A stretch of DNA of 64,000 nucleotides from Perilla frutescens (taxonomy: Eukaryota; Streptophyta; Magnoliopsida; Lamiales; Lamiaceae). Below the pieces are notes generated by a model, which ran no database searches, was not told the DNA's origin, and saw only the letters and a list, made by a program, of their open reading frames with translations. The DNA lies in the NCBI GenBank assembly GCA_026008535.1, contig BRKX01000017.1, positions 8,510,501 through 8,574,500 of the forward strand. Direction: 5' to 3'. Shown here piece by piece: positions 1 to 11,330 of this stretch (the first letter of the stretch is position 1; every line of letters starts with the position of its first letter). The translations under genes and the position numbers were made by a program.

Positions 1-694
1 AAAACTGACCTAGCAGAATCAATTGCTTTATTGTCTAAAAACTTTTCTAAGTTTGCAAGATGCTTAGAGAAGTCTTCTCAAAATAATCCTAACAAGAATA
101 GATTTTCCAAACCTCGAAGAACTAAGAACGAAGATCCAAATGAAGACAAGCATAAAGAAGTGTAGAGAATGCAGTGGTTTTAGTCATTACCAAGCCGAAT
201 GTGCTAACACTCTTAAAAAGAAGAACAAGCCTTACAGTTCTACCTTAAGTGAAAGCGATGATCCTGATGATAGTGGAACTGATAAAGAATGTGTAAGCTA
301 TCATATTACCTTCATGACATATTATGTTAAGGAGTTTGTGCCTACATCTGTTCCTGACAATGAGGTCGAGAAGACATCTGAATGCAGTGATGATAAATAA
401 TTTATTGAAGAATTATTTATGGAGGCGTATAAAAAACTGCATTCAAGGTGGATCATGTTGGTTAAAGTTAATGAAGAACTACTTAAAGAAAATTCGGATC
501 TTTCAAAAGAAAGAGATAATCTCTCCATTCGTCTCAAGGAGCTGCAAGATGAACTATTGCAGTCCAGGAACAATACTCAAGCACAGACTGGTGAACTTCA
601 GCACTTAAAGAAGCTTGTCAAAATGATGAACTCAGGATTATCTCAACTAGATGAAATTCTCTCTAAAGGGAAGAGCCCTCCAAGATCATACTAG
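1..694 (+). pseudogene. Ty1/copia gag remnant (zinc knuckle and coiled coil)
   Basis: This is the C-terminal half of a copia Gag, entering from outside the window. A CCHC zinc knuckle (C-x2-C-x4-H-x4-C) is encoded at about 164-206 and is followed by an acidic, Ser/Asp-rich stretch. Codons 419-694 give a Leu/Lys/Glu-rich coiled coil (heptad-like LKELQDELLQ region), as in gag of sirevirus-like copia elements. Frames change between the two pieces (140-400 and 419-694) and a stop lies between them, so the gene is broken. It runs into the protease and integrase remnant downstream on the same strand. The family assignment is firm; the lineage is an inference. Confidence 0.8.
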
Positions 695-2583
695 GCTTGG
701 ATACAATGGCGGTCAGACCTATGACAGGTTCTATCACGGACAGACTTCTGGAACAAAAGATTCGATAATTCCAGAAATTATATCAATGATCTTAGAAGGA
801 TGAGAAGAAGAGGTCTGTCTCAACCAGATCAGTTCTCCAGAAGAAACAACAGCATGAATAGATCGAGGAACAACCATAGAAACTACGTGGTTCATACTGA
901 TCTCAACATTCATGCAAAGAGCAGTTAGTATTTCGGCAGCGGATGTTCGCGATACATGACCGGAGATGCAAGCATGTTGAACAATATTCAAAAAGATTGT
1001 TCATATCAATCTGTTACCTTTGGAGACGGTGTCAAAGGAAGAGTGCTTTAATATGGTCAGTTGAATGTTCCTGGTATACCTCGCTTGGAAGATGTTTTGC
1101 TTGTGGAATGACTAAAGGCTAATATAATTAGCATAATTAGTCAGTTGTGAGACCAAGGCCTCTTTGTTCACTTTACAAGAGATAAGTGCCTGGTCAATGA
1201 TAAAGAAAGTGTTCTACTGATGGACGGTGACAAATCACGGGACAATTGTTATCTTCTCAACATGAAGGGAACATGCTTCAGATCTTAGCTAAGTGAAGCA
1301 AATCTATGACATAAAAATCTTGACAACATCAGTTATTAGAATCTTCAGCGATTTGTGAAAACTGAAGCTATGATGGGTGTTCTAAGTCTGAATATTGATC
1401 GTGAAAAGGTGTGCGGCCCAGGCCAAGTTGGTAAACAGATTCAAACTTCTCATAAATCTGTAAAAAGGATCACCACTTTGAATGCCTTGGAATTATTACA
1501 CATGGATTTGATGGGCTTGTTCAAACCGAAAGCATTGGACGGAAGAAATTTCTCTTTGTTTGTGTAGATGACTACACCAGATTCACATGGGTAGAGTTCC
1601 ATAGAGACAAGGCAGAGACTTTTGAGATGTTCAAGAAACTGTCTCAAGCTTGAAGTTGAGAAAGGAACAAACGTGGTGAGAATAAAAAGTGACCATGGTT
1701 GTGAGTTTGAAAATGTGTTCTTCAAACTGTTCTGTGAAGAAAAAAGCATCGGTCAAGAATTTTCTGCACCGAAAACACCACAATAAAATAGTGTTGTTGA
1801 GAAAAAAAATTGGACTCTACAAGAAATGAGTCGAGTAATGATAAAGGCAAAATTTGTGCCTGACAACCTCTGGGCCGAGGCCGTTAACACTGCTTGTTAT
1901 GTTATCAATCGGGTTTACTTCAGGCCCAAGACAAGAATTACTCCTTATGAGCTATGGAAAGGGAAGAAACCAAATGTGAAGTACTTTCACATTTTTGGAA
2001 GTTTTCTTGCTACGTGTTGAGAGATAGAGATTATCTCACTAAATTTGATGCTAAAAAGATTAATGCATTTTTCTTGGTTATTCAAGAAATAGCCGTGCCT
2101 ACCATGTATTTAACAAAAGAACCAAGACTGTCATGGAATCAATAAATGTTGTTGTTGATGATCTGGAAGAACCTACTGCCCAGACTAATGATGACAGTTT
2201 TGATGTTTTAATCAATGTTCTTGCATCTGGGCCAGACAGTAACAAAAACAGTGATCAGAATCAATCCAGGCCTGAAAACCATGATGTTTACAAACCATCG
2301 AAAGGAGTTCAGAAGAATCATTCTACAGCTGGCGTCATTGGGGAAATGAGTGAATGGATCTGAATAAGAGGAGTTCGTAAGAACTATCGGGAACTAATTG
2401 CAAATGTGTGCTCCACTGTTGAGCCCAAAAATATTAAAGAAGCCTTGAAGGATGATCGATGGATAAATGTCATGCAAGAAGAACTCTTGCAGTTTGAAAG
2501 AAATAAAGTGTGGGATCTCGTTGCACAACCCAAAGATGCTAACGTGATAGGCACAAAATAGATCTTCAAAAAAAGACCGATGA
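695..2583 (+). pseudogene. Ty1/copia pol remnant: protease, integrase, start of RT
   Basis: Broken copia polyprotein with many stops and frameshifts. The protease region at about 920-965 reads FGSGCSRYMTG, so the catalytic Asp of the usual D-S-G is Gly. The GAG-pre-integrase zinc-binding region and the start of the integrase (LHMDLMG) lie near 1400-1570. The second Asp (SDHGCEF) lies near 1690 and the Glu of VVEKKN near 1800. The copia 'WAEAVNTACYVINRVY' conserved block is at about 1870-1915. From 2384 the linker to reverse transcriptase begins (EALKDDRW, then IGTK followed by a stop). Coding similarity stops at 2583, where solo LTR copy A is inserted, and resumes at 3682. Confidence 0.85.
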
Positions 2584-3681
2584 TGATGAGATCCAGATCC
2601 AGCATGGCAATAAAGAAGAACATGATCCGGAGCTGCAGTTTAAAGGTCCAATGACGCGTTTGCGAGCTAAGAAGTTGCAAGCTTATTTACAAGCTTCTAT
2701 TCGTCGCAAATTCAAACTTGGTGAAGATGAAGTCAAGGGCAGCTCGAGATTGATCATCATCTATCCATTGATGATGAAGAAGGTAGCATGAAGACGTGAG
2801 AAGAATAAGGAAGCCATTTGGACGTGTGCATGAAAAGTTATACGCGTTTGCATGGGAAATCGGGAGATGCTGTTTTTCATGCAAAGATGGTAAGAATTAT
2901 TTACACATGGGCCATGAAATTAATCACATTAATTCAGCCCATTGTTGTGAATAATAAGGTCCAAATAGGCGAGAATCATCAAGCCCAAGCCCATTGGGAT
3001 TTATCCTTATCTAGTTAGATTTAGATAGATTTTTGTTATCTTATTTTTGGTATCTTTTGATTTTATCCTAGTTTGATTAGGATTAGTATATTTTCAATTT
3101 CTTTAGATTTTAGGACTCTAATTTTCATCCATATATCACTCCTATAAATAGGAGTACCTTGTGACATTATTATTCAGACAATTGCAAGAAATAAAGAGTT
3201 ATTCTCAATCTGTCTCACGATCCTTTGGTTGATCAAACTTTTATCTACAATTCTATTGTTTTAGCAATTCAATAGTCTTATTTAAGTTCTTCAAGGTATA
3301 ATTAAGTACTTGGGAGAATTGCTATCCGAAGAAGTTAGACGTGCGCGTTCAAGTTGATTCAACACGGGTTCGCCGTATAGCCGATTCATTCTATCCATCA
3401 CCGCCGCCAAATCCATCTTCACGACGTCCTCCGCCACCTTCACTGCCGTTCGTCGCCGAGATTCCAGCCCCTCAAGTCTTTCTCAGAGTCTACATCGAGT
3501 CCTAATTCGTGTCGTCGTATTCTAGTAAGTTTCTTTATCCGTCGAGCCTTGTTCGTTTCTAGTCGAGTTCTTCATTCTTTATCTTTGTTCGTATTGTTTC
3601 CTTACGCATCCGACGTTATTTCATTCCTTAGCTTCCGCATATTTCATCCGTGTCGTGCCCCATAGGTCCCGGGTCAAATCA
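2584..3681 (+). mobile_element. Solo LTR, family R copy A (gypsy), TSD gatga
   Basis: A complete 1,098-bp LTR. It starts TGATGAGATC and ends GGTCAAATCA. The 5 bases before it (2579-2583) and after it (3682-3686) are both gatga, a target-site duplication. It interrupts copia RT coding sequence that continues on the far side. A TATA box (TATAAATA) lies at about 3143. The first ~205 bases keep an open frame encoding a GPMTRLRAKK tail, typical of the C-terminus of plant gypsy polyproteins. A solo LTR normally results from recombination between two LTRs of a full element. Confidence 0.93.
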
Positions 3682-4579
3682 GATGAAGAGGGGAACATAA
3701 CCAGGAACAAAGCTAGACTAGTTTCCCAAGGATATTCCCAAGTTGAGGGAATTGATTTCGATGAAATGTTTGCCCCTGTTACTCGTCTTGAGTCAGTCTG
3801 TTTGCTTCTTACCATGATAGCTTGGATGAAGGTTAAGTTATACCAAATGGATGTAAAAAGTGCCTTCTTAAATGAGTACTTATCAGGAGATGTTTTTGTT
3901 AGCCAACACAAAAGCTTTGAAGACCCTCACCATTCTGAATTTGTGTACAAGTTGAAGAAAGCACTATACGGTCTTAAACAAGATTCATGTGCTTGGTATG
4001 AACATCTAACCAAGTTTCTTCTTGACAAAGACTATGTTCGTGGTGGAGCTGATAGAACTCTCTTTGTTAAAAGAGAAAAATCAGATGTGATCATCGTTCA
4101 GATCTACGTAGATGATATTGTCTTTGGATCTGTTTCAAATAGAATGGTGGACGAATTTGTCAAACACATGACATCTGAATTCAAAATGAATATGGTAGGT
4201 GAATTAACCTACTTCCTAGGGCTTCAAGTGAAGCAGAAAGATGATAGAATTTTTGTGTCTCAAATAACGTATACAAGAAACTTGAACAGTAAGTTTGGAA
4301 TGGAGAGTTGTAGTACGAAGAGAACACCCATGAGGACACATTTGAAGATGTCAAAGGATGAAGCGGGTGTGTCTATTGAGAAAACCTTGTACCAGAGTAG
4401 TCTGCTCTACCTGACTGCAAGTTGACTGGACATTTGCTTTAGTGTTGGAGTGTGCGCTCGATACCAAACCGATCTCTAAAAAACTATTTGAAGGCTGTCA
4501 AGAACATAATCGAGTATATAAAAGGTACTGCGGAGTTGGGACTATGGTTTTCCTATGATACAAACACTAACTTGGTTGG
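3682..4579 (+). pseudogene. Ty1/copia reverse transcriptase and start of RNase H
   Basis: Continuation of the copia pol cut at 2583. An open frame from about 3655 to 4425 contains the RT blocks NKARLVSQGYSQ, QMDVKSAFLN, LKKALYGLKQ and the catalytic YVDDIVFGS (about 4108-4134). Then FLGLQVKQ and the TPM motif appear. A stop follows at about 4423. The C-terminal connection (YLKAVKNIIEYIKGT, GLWFSY) continues in another frame to 4579, where gypsy element L is inserted in the RNase H region. The rest of RNase H and the 3' LTR were not found downstream. Confidence 0.9.
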
Positions 4580-5281
4580 TGTAACGCCCCGAAAATTTTT
4601 AAATTTTTTTTACTTCCTTTATATTATATTTCATGAACGTGATTTAAATTATTATCAAATCCTATAAGTTGCACCAAATAGTTGATACATGTTTTAATAT
4701 ACATGATTAAATTATATTACTATATTACTTTACTTAAAATTATATTATTATTAACATTAACCATGAAAAACCTTTGAAGCCCAAGGGTTAATTTTTGTTA
4801 TGAAAACCCAAATATTATCATTGAGGCCCAATCTTATTCTTAAGTTCATTCAATTTCATTACCTCATGTAAGGTTTTGCTCGGAAAAGGAAAAATCTAAC
4901 AATTATTTCAATCTGATCCACAATCATCCAATTTGTTTCACTTATTTTCCTCCATTTATCAATCAAGCTTAATTCTTTATTTTTCTTCCATATTTTCAAG
5001 CTGCAAGCATGTATAAATAGGTGGTCTATCTTTCACAAATTTCACCTCAACTCAAAACATTCTTCTCTTCACTACTCTAGTTTTCATTTGGCACTTGGTG
5101 TATCTTTTTCTTGCTCTCATTCTTTATTTTTCTTCTTTATCCTTGCATAGCATGTTGATGTGAGGGAGATGAGTAGGTTGGCGGAGTTGGGATAGCAGCA
5201 ACTATCCGGGTGGTTCTTGATCGACGAGTGTTGATGATGACGGCAATTAGTTTCCATCGAATGGGTAGAGGTGCTATAGTG

Positions 5282-5283
<2 letters not shown>

Positions 5284-5312
<29 letters not shown>
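5284..5312. repeat. (GA)n microsatellite
   Basis: An uninterrupted GA run of about 29 bases inside the 5' LTR of element L, about 270 bp after the LTR TATA box, so probably in the transcribed part of the LTR. Confidence 0.95.
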
Positions 5313-5316
<4 letters not shown>

Positions 5317-5541
5317 TTCATCTGTATGTACAAATGTTTTTTATTGTTGTCTTCGTCCAGAGAAGGGAGGAGAAATAAATTTATTTTCTTTTATTGAAAT
5401 AAGGTGGGCCTATGACTTTAAAATAATAAAGTGGGTTGGGCTTTGGGTGGACATGTGTTGGGCCATGAGAGAGTTGGAGATCATGCATTCATTTTACTTT
5501 TCTTGCCTCAAATACCTTACCATATATATATATATATATAT

Positions 5542-6731
5542 GGGAGGGTTACAATGCAAACCCTATCTAGTGTAGGAACTACGAACCCATCTCACACCAT
5601 ACAATTAATAAAGATCTATGGTCCAGATTTGATTAAAAGGAGCAGTGACAATTCTGTAATATTTGAAAAAAAATCGCGCGAGGGTATTAACGTAATGTGG
5701 TAATTCGTATAAAAATCGCGGAGGATATTTGATAAAATATCATCATGCTAACGAAGTATTATCATCATGCTAACGAAACGTTATCTATATGCTAATGAAA
5801 AATTTTCTCACATTGTTAACGAAAAATTAAATCCTAAAGTGTAATTATAAATTCTAATAGGATGAAATTAACCATAGTTCAGATATAATAAGTTTCAATG
5901 ATCTAAAAATAGAATTAAATTCTAAAAATTAATTATAGACCCCAATTGGATGGAATAAATTATAATAACAACATAAATATAAAATATTAGCATAATGATA
6001 TTATTTTATCATCATTGCGAATAAACTATGTTAGCATATGACAATTCATTGTTAGCATAAGTTGTAAACCATAAATGGATGAAGAAAAATCTAACTAATA
6101 TATTCTAATTTGATGAAATAAATAATATATAATAATCAATTAGTAACTAAAACATAAAAACTAAATCATAAAAAAATAATTATAAGTCATAATTGAAATA
6201 TAATAAATCATAATAATAATAAGATAAATATGTGTATTAAATTAACATTATGATAATAATTCATTAGCACAATGAATGTAATATGTTAGCATATAACAAA
6301 TGCTTCGTTAGCATACGTTATCAACTTATCATAATGCTGACGAACCATTATTTAAAAGCTAACGAAAGCATTTTCGCACTGGACACGAGTAAAAATTTAT
6401 ATTTTGTATTTTTCGTCTATATTTATTTAAATAAATATATTCATGACTGATCTTGAATTAAAGAGCATGAAAAGATCTTTAATTTGGTATATTATTTGTG
6501 TTGATCCGATTTGAAACGAGTGAGTTATGGTCGTTCAAAGTTTTTAGGATTTTTTTTAAAAAGTGATGACATCAGCTTTTTTTTATGGGATTGGACAACT
6601 ATATCCCCGCCTCCTTTTTGTTTTGCCTTGACTTTAACATTTAATCTCAGCCATTAGATCATCTAGGTGGATGGTATAAGATGAGTTCCTAATTCCTACA
6701 CCAGGAATAAGTGTATTTTTGATCCAATCCC
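5542..6731. mobile_element. TA-flanked inverted-repeat element M1 (non-autonomous)
   Basis: A 1.19-kb non-coding element between two (TA)n runs (5522-5541 and 6732-6750). The left end (GGGAGGGTTACAATGC...) and the reverse complement of the right end (GGGATTGGATCAAAAATAC...) match imperfectly over about 80 bp. They share a GTGTAGGAACTACGAACCCATC-like core and a downstream 'CCAGATTTGATTAAA'-like segment. The interior is AT-rich with repeated gctaacgaa / gttagcat motifs. M2 (26711-27433 and 48801-49005) is a relative, and M3 (52819-53480) has a similar end plan. No transposase is encoded. The superfamily is not assigned. Confidence 0.7.
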
Positions 6732-6936
6732 TATATATATATATATATATTTCCACAACACACATATACGTATATATCATATCATATATATACTAAATCG
6801 CACACATATTCACGTAAATATATATTTAATTATATATATCATGCACGTAAATATACAATATATATATATGTATATATATGTGTAAATATATATATTTATA
6901 CAAGTATGCACATATATATATATATATATATATATA

Positions 6937-7111
6937 TTGCCCAAGACTTTTATTGTATTATTTTAAAAGCATTTAAAGTATTTCAAATATTATATTAATT
7001 AATATTATTATGATATATATATATATATATATATATTGCCCAAGACTTTTATTGTATTATTTTAAAAGCATTTAAAGTATTTCAAATATTATATTAATTA
7101 ATATTATTATG
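6937..7111. repeat. Tandem duplication, period 99 bp
   Basis: The ~76-bp segment starting ttgcccaagacttttattg occurs at 6937-7012 and again, with no difference seen, at 7036-7111, separated by (TA)n. It lies in the 3' part of the 5' LTR of L. The identity suggests recent slippage or unequal exchange at the TA tract. Confidence 0.9.
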
Positions 7112-7576
7112 CTAGGAGGTGAGTGTGAATGTAATTTATACTTTCAAGTTCAAGTAAAGGTGAGAATTTTCTCGGAGAATATATGAGCAAAATATTTATT
7201 TATCCTTATTATGCATTTTATGCAGTCTATATGTGGAAATTATATGTTTGGCCTACAGGATGCAGGAAAAGTTACTCAACCTACGAGTTGCATGTTCGGC
7301 CTCCGGACGGTAGGAAAATAATAATTGATATGCTATGTATTTATTGTTCATATTGTGTATAATCTGGATAAATGCAGTAACCCCACTGAGTTAATAGCAT
7401 TCACCCCAAAGCTATTATTTTTCAGGCTAAGGAAACTCGGGCGATGACGTGGAGATGGAGTGATGGTCTAGATTAAATAAATATTATTTTATTATAAATA
7501 TTACTTCCGCTGTATTAAACTCTATTATTTGAATAAATGAGATATTTCAATTTATGAAATTTTAGGACGTCACAGT

Positions 7577-7588
7577 TGGTATCAGAGC
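7577..7588 (+). other. Primer-binding site of gypsy L (iMet tRNA type)
   Basis: TGGTATCAGAGC follows the LTR end (CACA at 7571-7574) after two bases. It is the standard complement of the 3' end of plant initiator Met tRNA and starts minus-strand DNA synthesis. Confidence 0.92.
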
Positions 7589-8342
7589 AGGTGTACGTTT
7601 CTGTAGACTTGCCAAAAAAATTATGATTTATAAAAAAAACCATCATTTCGTCTGCCGCATCGCACCGAGAAAAGGTAAAAGTTCAAGTTATGCTAATGTT
7701 TATGAAGTTATGTAATGTTTATGTATATTTTTAAGTCCTCGAAATTGACTATAAAAATTATATTACTAGATGTCTGGTTGTAATTAGACGTGTGCAAGCC
7801 AATAGGAAAAGTCCATTGCAAACGACGAGACATGACGTTAGTAGAAAAGATATGTTGTAGAATAAGTTCATGCAAATAAAATGGAATTAAGATTTTGGGG
7901 TGGAGGAATATTTGCTAAGGCTGCAATTGAAATGGGAAGAGCTAAAGAAAGAAGGTGGATGCTACAGACATGTGCAAGCTGCCGAGAAAATAGTCAACAT
8001 TATTCCTGCCCAAATTAAAGATTGGGTGGAGTTGATTCTTGAAGACCTAATTGAATACGTGTCGGAAGAAGATGATTTATTCAACGTGTTTATGTCCGAT
8101 ACTTTAGGAATTTGGTGAGATTTAGTTTATGGTGAAAGATGAAGAGTTAAGAATCAAGACTCCAACAAAGATAACTTGAATAAAGTAGTGAAATCTATTA
8201 AGAGGCCGAGAAATGATTAATATGAGACATATGGAAGACGAAATAAATTCTTACTTTATGTTGTTATGTTAGATTAAGTTTTCTTTTAATGAGATTTATT
8301 AGTGAAAAGATTATCTATGTTTGGTTTACAAGTTTTAATTCT
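7589..8342 (+). other. Leader of gypsy L with a short unrecognised ORF
   Basis: This lies between the PBS and the recognisable gag. It contains an open frame at 7900-8118 (72 codons, acidic, rich in Leu, Ile, Glu). I do not recognise its product, and it has no clear relation to gag domains. The rest is AT-rich with no other coding signal. The ORF could be a captured fragment or chance. Confidence 0.45.
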
Positions 8343-9430
8343 TTTTGCTAATGGACTCGATAATAGGAAGCATGATCAATACATGCCGCAATGTACGAGC
8401 CGATAGTGAGGAAACTCAATCTGATGACAACTCAAGACGGTCTCCCCGTCATAGGCCAACTTTCATCTAAGAATTAACTCAAGCATTGAGGAAAGCCATA
8501 CCAAACACCCCTCCACCGAGAAATGAAGGTAACACCATAGTAAAACAGTTTCGACAAATGGCGCCACCCAAGCTGAAAGGGAATGAAGGACCGCTTGACA
8601 CCAAGGAGTGGATCTTCGAGCTTGAATGAATCTTCGAACACCTTGATTGTACGGATGCGGAGAAGGTATCATGTGCTGTTTTTCAACTAACTGAGGATGC
8701 AAAGCATTAGTGGCAAAGCATAGCTCGAGTGATGACAAGAGAACGTTGTCGGAATTTAATTTGGGCCGCATTTAAGGACTTAATCTTGGGAAAGTTCTTT
8801 CCAAAATCTTATCGGAAACAGAAGGAGCTGAGTTGGTAAATTTGCAGCAAGGAAGCATGACTGTACTGGAGTGCGAGAGGAAATTCAACTTTCTCGATAT
8901 GCCCCGCACTTGGTGGATACTGAGGAGAAAAAGGCGAGCCACTTCGAGTACGGGTTACGATCAGAGATCGGGGAAATTCTAGCAGGTTAAGGAACCACTG
9001 CAACCTACTCGGCTATAGTTGAACAAGCTCAAGCAGTCCCGCCTCAATCTCGACAATTCTAGACAATCAAGCACCGCCGGAAAAAGACAACGAGATGATT
9101 ATACCGAAGAAAGGGACTTCCGACGTGAAAAGAGATGAAGAGTTGATGATGGAAGTCGAGGAACCATGCCAACAAAGCCTCTTTGTTCAAAATGTTGGAG
9201 ATGCCATAACGGAGAATGTTTTTATGGTAAGAATATTTGTTTTTGATGCCACCAAGCTGGACATGAAGCTCCCCAATGTCCTAGAAATCAAATGAGAAAC
9301 GTTGAAAGAGGAAGAAACCCGACGAGGAGAGGAAACATCGAAAGAGAAGGAAACCCAAAGAGGAGAGAAAACATCAAAAGAAGAGGAAATATGAGAAGAG
9401 AATAAAATGCAAAAGGAAGAGGAGTCGCCC
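8343..9430 (+). pseudogene. Ty3/gypsy gag remnant of element L
   Basis: A degenerate Gag read on + in shifting frames. At about 8500-8830 comes the retrotransposon gag core: a MAPPKLKGNEGPLDTKEWIFELE segment, then IFEHLDCTDAEKV, LTEDAKHxWQS, and FKDLILGKFFPKSYRKQKE. At about 9185-9290 two zinc-binding motifs follow: a CSKCWRCHNGEC block and a C-x2-C-x4-H-x4-C knuckle (CHQAGHEAPQC, with one stop inside). This order is typical of chromovirus-type (Tekay/Del) gag. After it comes a Lys/Glu-rich low-complexity stretch. No protease, RT, RNase H or integrase follows before the 3' LTR, so the element is gag-only as found here. Confidence 0.82.
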
Positions 9431-9893
9431 ATGCATATGCAATGAATTGCGAGTAGTAAGATTTCACTAAGTACCCTACCTAGTATGCTCGTATTAAGTA
9501 CCTCTAATTAGATGGCATTTTAAGATATTAGCTGTAATAAAAGTACTGAAGATGGAATAAAGTTGTTTTAAAGATTCAATATATAGATGAATTTACTTTA
9601 TGAAAATGATGACGAATAAGTTTTTCTCATGAAGGAGTAGTTCTTTTAAGTTTGGAGAAGAGACATTACAACTTGCCAAGGATATCTATAAGGGTTTAGA
9701 AATATCATAGTAAACTTAGAGTTTGGTGGATTATTCAATAGTCGATTCTAGTATAGAAATGGAAATGGTGCTTTATTGAAGGTCGATATGCTACACATGG
9801 TAGAGTCGAGGTGTTATTTGTTTTAGGTGGCATCAAATCGAGAGTAAGGTGAGTAAATTTCGAGGATGAAATTTCTTTTTAAGTGGGGTAGGA
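9431..9893 (+). other. 3' internal end of gypsy L with polypurine tract
   Basis: No open frame. The end (about 9853-9893) reads AATTTCGAGGATGAAATTTC and then AAGTGGGGTAGGA directly before the LTR start TGTAACGCC. This 'cgaggacgaaat...ttaagggggg' type ending is usual at the 3' end of plant gypsy elements, so the true 3' end is present although pol is absent. Confidence 0.75.
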
Positions 9894-10165
9894 TGTAACG
9901 CCCCCAAAATTTTTAAAACATTATTTACTTCCTTTATATTATATTTCATGAACGTGATTTAAATTATTATCAAATCATATAATTCGCGCCAAAAAGTTAA
10001 TATATGTTTTAATATACATGATCAAATTATATTATTATATCACTTTACTTAAAATTATATTATTATTAACATTGAGGCCCAATCTTTTCCTTGAGTTCAT
10101 TCAATTTCATTACCTCACGTGAGGTTTTGCTCGAAAAAGGAAAAATCTAACAATTATTTCAATCA
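9894..10165 (+). mobile_element. Truncated 3' LTR of gypsy L
   Basis: The first 272 bp of the partner LTR (matches 4580-4924), starting TGTAACGCCCCC. One internal gap of about 68 bp relative to the 5' LTR lies near 10070. Similarity stops at 10165, where truncated LTR copy B begins without a TSD. This looks like a deletion junction rather than a clean insertion. Confidence 0.88.
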
Positions 10166-11330
10166 TGTTGCAATAATATTTTCAAGCTATAATTCGCAAG
10201 AAGCTCGAAGAAGAAGATGGCATGTTTGAGAGCTCGAGGTTGGTGAACTTGTTGATGTTGGAAAATGGAGATCAAGAGATGGAGTGCAATATATGAAGAA
10301 GAGTACGTGTACGTGTGTATGTGTTATTCAGCTCGAGATAAGCATGCATGCATGAAGAGTCCAAGAAAATCAGCCCTTGATAATTTAATTAAGGGGATTG
10401 ATTTATTAGACTATAGTATTTATTTTATTTAATTTAGACTATAGTTAGATCAGATTTTATTATTTAATTTGATGTAATTTTCGGCCCTTTTGAGTCATAG
10501 TTGACTAGGTTTTATTTAAGATATATTCCTACCTTGAATAGAACTCTAGTTTAGGAAGTTTCCTAGTTCAAGTTTATCTATTTTGGAGTCATAGTTTTCG
10601 GCCCTAAGCCTTGTGATTTTCGGCCCCCTCTATTATAAATAGAGGCTCTTTGTGACATTGATACTTTAGATTATATTTGAATTATTAAGCTTTTGCATTC
10701 AATATTGTCTCACCCCCTTTTACATCTTTGTGAGTTTTGATCGAAAATTCATGCTCTTAGAATTAGAAAAGTTTTGTTCCAAGGGAACTTCGTAATTCAC
10801 ATTAAGGGATTATTGGGAAGAACAACTTAAAGAATTTGGCCTTTTGTACGTTCGAGATTCAAGGCAACTTTCAGGTTGTGATTTGAATCGACCATCCATC
10901 AGCCATGTTCCACTACCGACGTCACCCATCAACCACCTTTGTTCGTCACAACATCAAGCCTCAAGTCCACTGTTCGAGAATCAAGCCCGTTTGAAGTCAT
11001 CTGGATTAGATTTGCCTATATGTGCTATTCGCGATCCCTATCATACACTATCTACCTCAACCATTCTTCACCCTATACCATATACACGTATTTCCATCAA
11101 CTACCCTAGCCAATTCGAGCCTTAAAACAGCCCTTTTGGTTTGGTTTTGTGTTTTGATTCGTGTATCGTAGTCTAGATATTTTAATAGTTCTAGTCGTCT
11201 AAATTTTGTCAAGGTCGTTCCTTTAGTCAATTCCATATTTCCGCATATTACAGTTAGTTGTTCGAGTTATTAGAGTCCTTAGAACCCTTACGTGTCGACG
11301 TGTGTTCAATCTTTATCCCGGGTCACATCA
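10166..11330 (+). mobile_element. 5'-truncated LTR, family R copy B
   Basis: Homologous to the reverse complement of copy C (49702-50928) from ttgcaa...ttcaagctataattcgcaagaag onward, ending GGGTCACATCA at 11330. About the first 80-90 bp are missing. TATA box TATAAATA at 10634-10641. The final part holds the shared element downstream of the TATA box (attcaatattgtctcaccc...), as in copies C and D. An open frame at 10844-11125 lies within LTR sequence and is not considered a gene. Confidence 0.85.

Larger units (their letters stand above)
4580..7574 (+). mobile_element. 5' LTR of gypsy element L (holds M1)
   Basis: A 2,995-bp LTR, TGTAACGCCCCG... to ...GACGTCACA. The right edge is fixed by the primer-binding site at 7577. 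The left edge is fixed by the start of the partner LTR at 9894, which shares the TGTAACGCCCC start and the next ~330 bp apart from one ~68-bp gap. A TATA box (TATAAATA) is at 5012-5019. About 1.2 kb of the length is a nested repeat (M1, 5542-6731), so the LTR itself was about 1.8 kb. The 3' third holds a 99-bp-period tandem repeat and several (TA)n runs. The long LTR and TGTAACGCCC start fit Tekay/Del-type elements. Confidence 0.87.
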
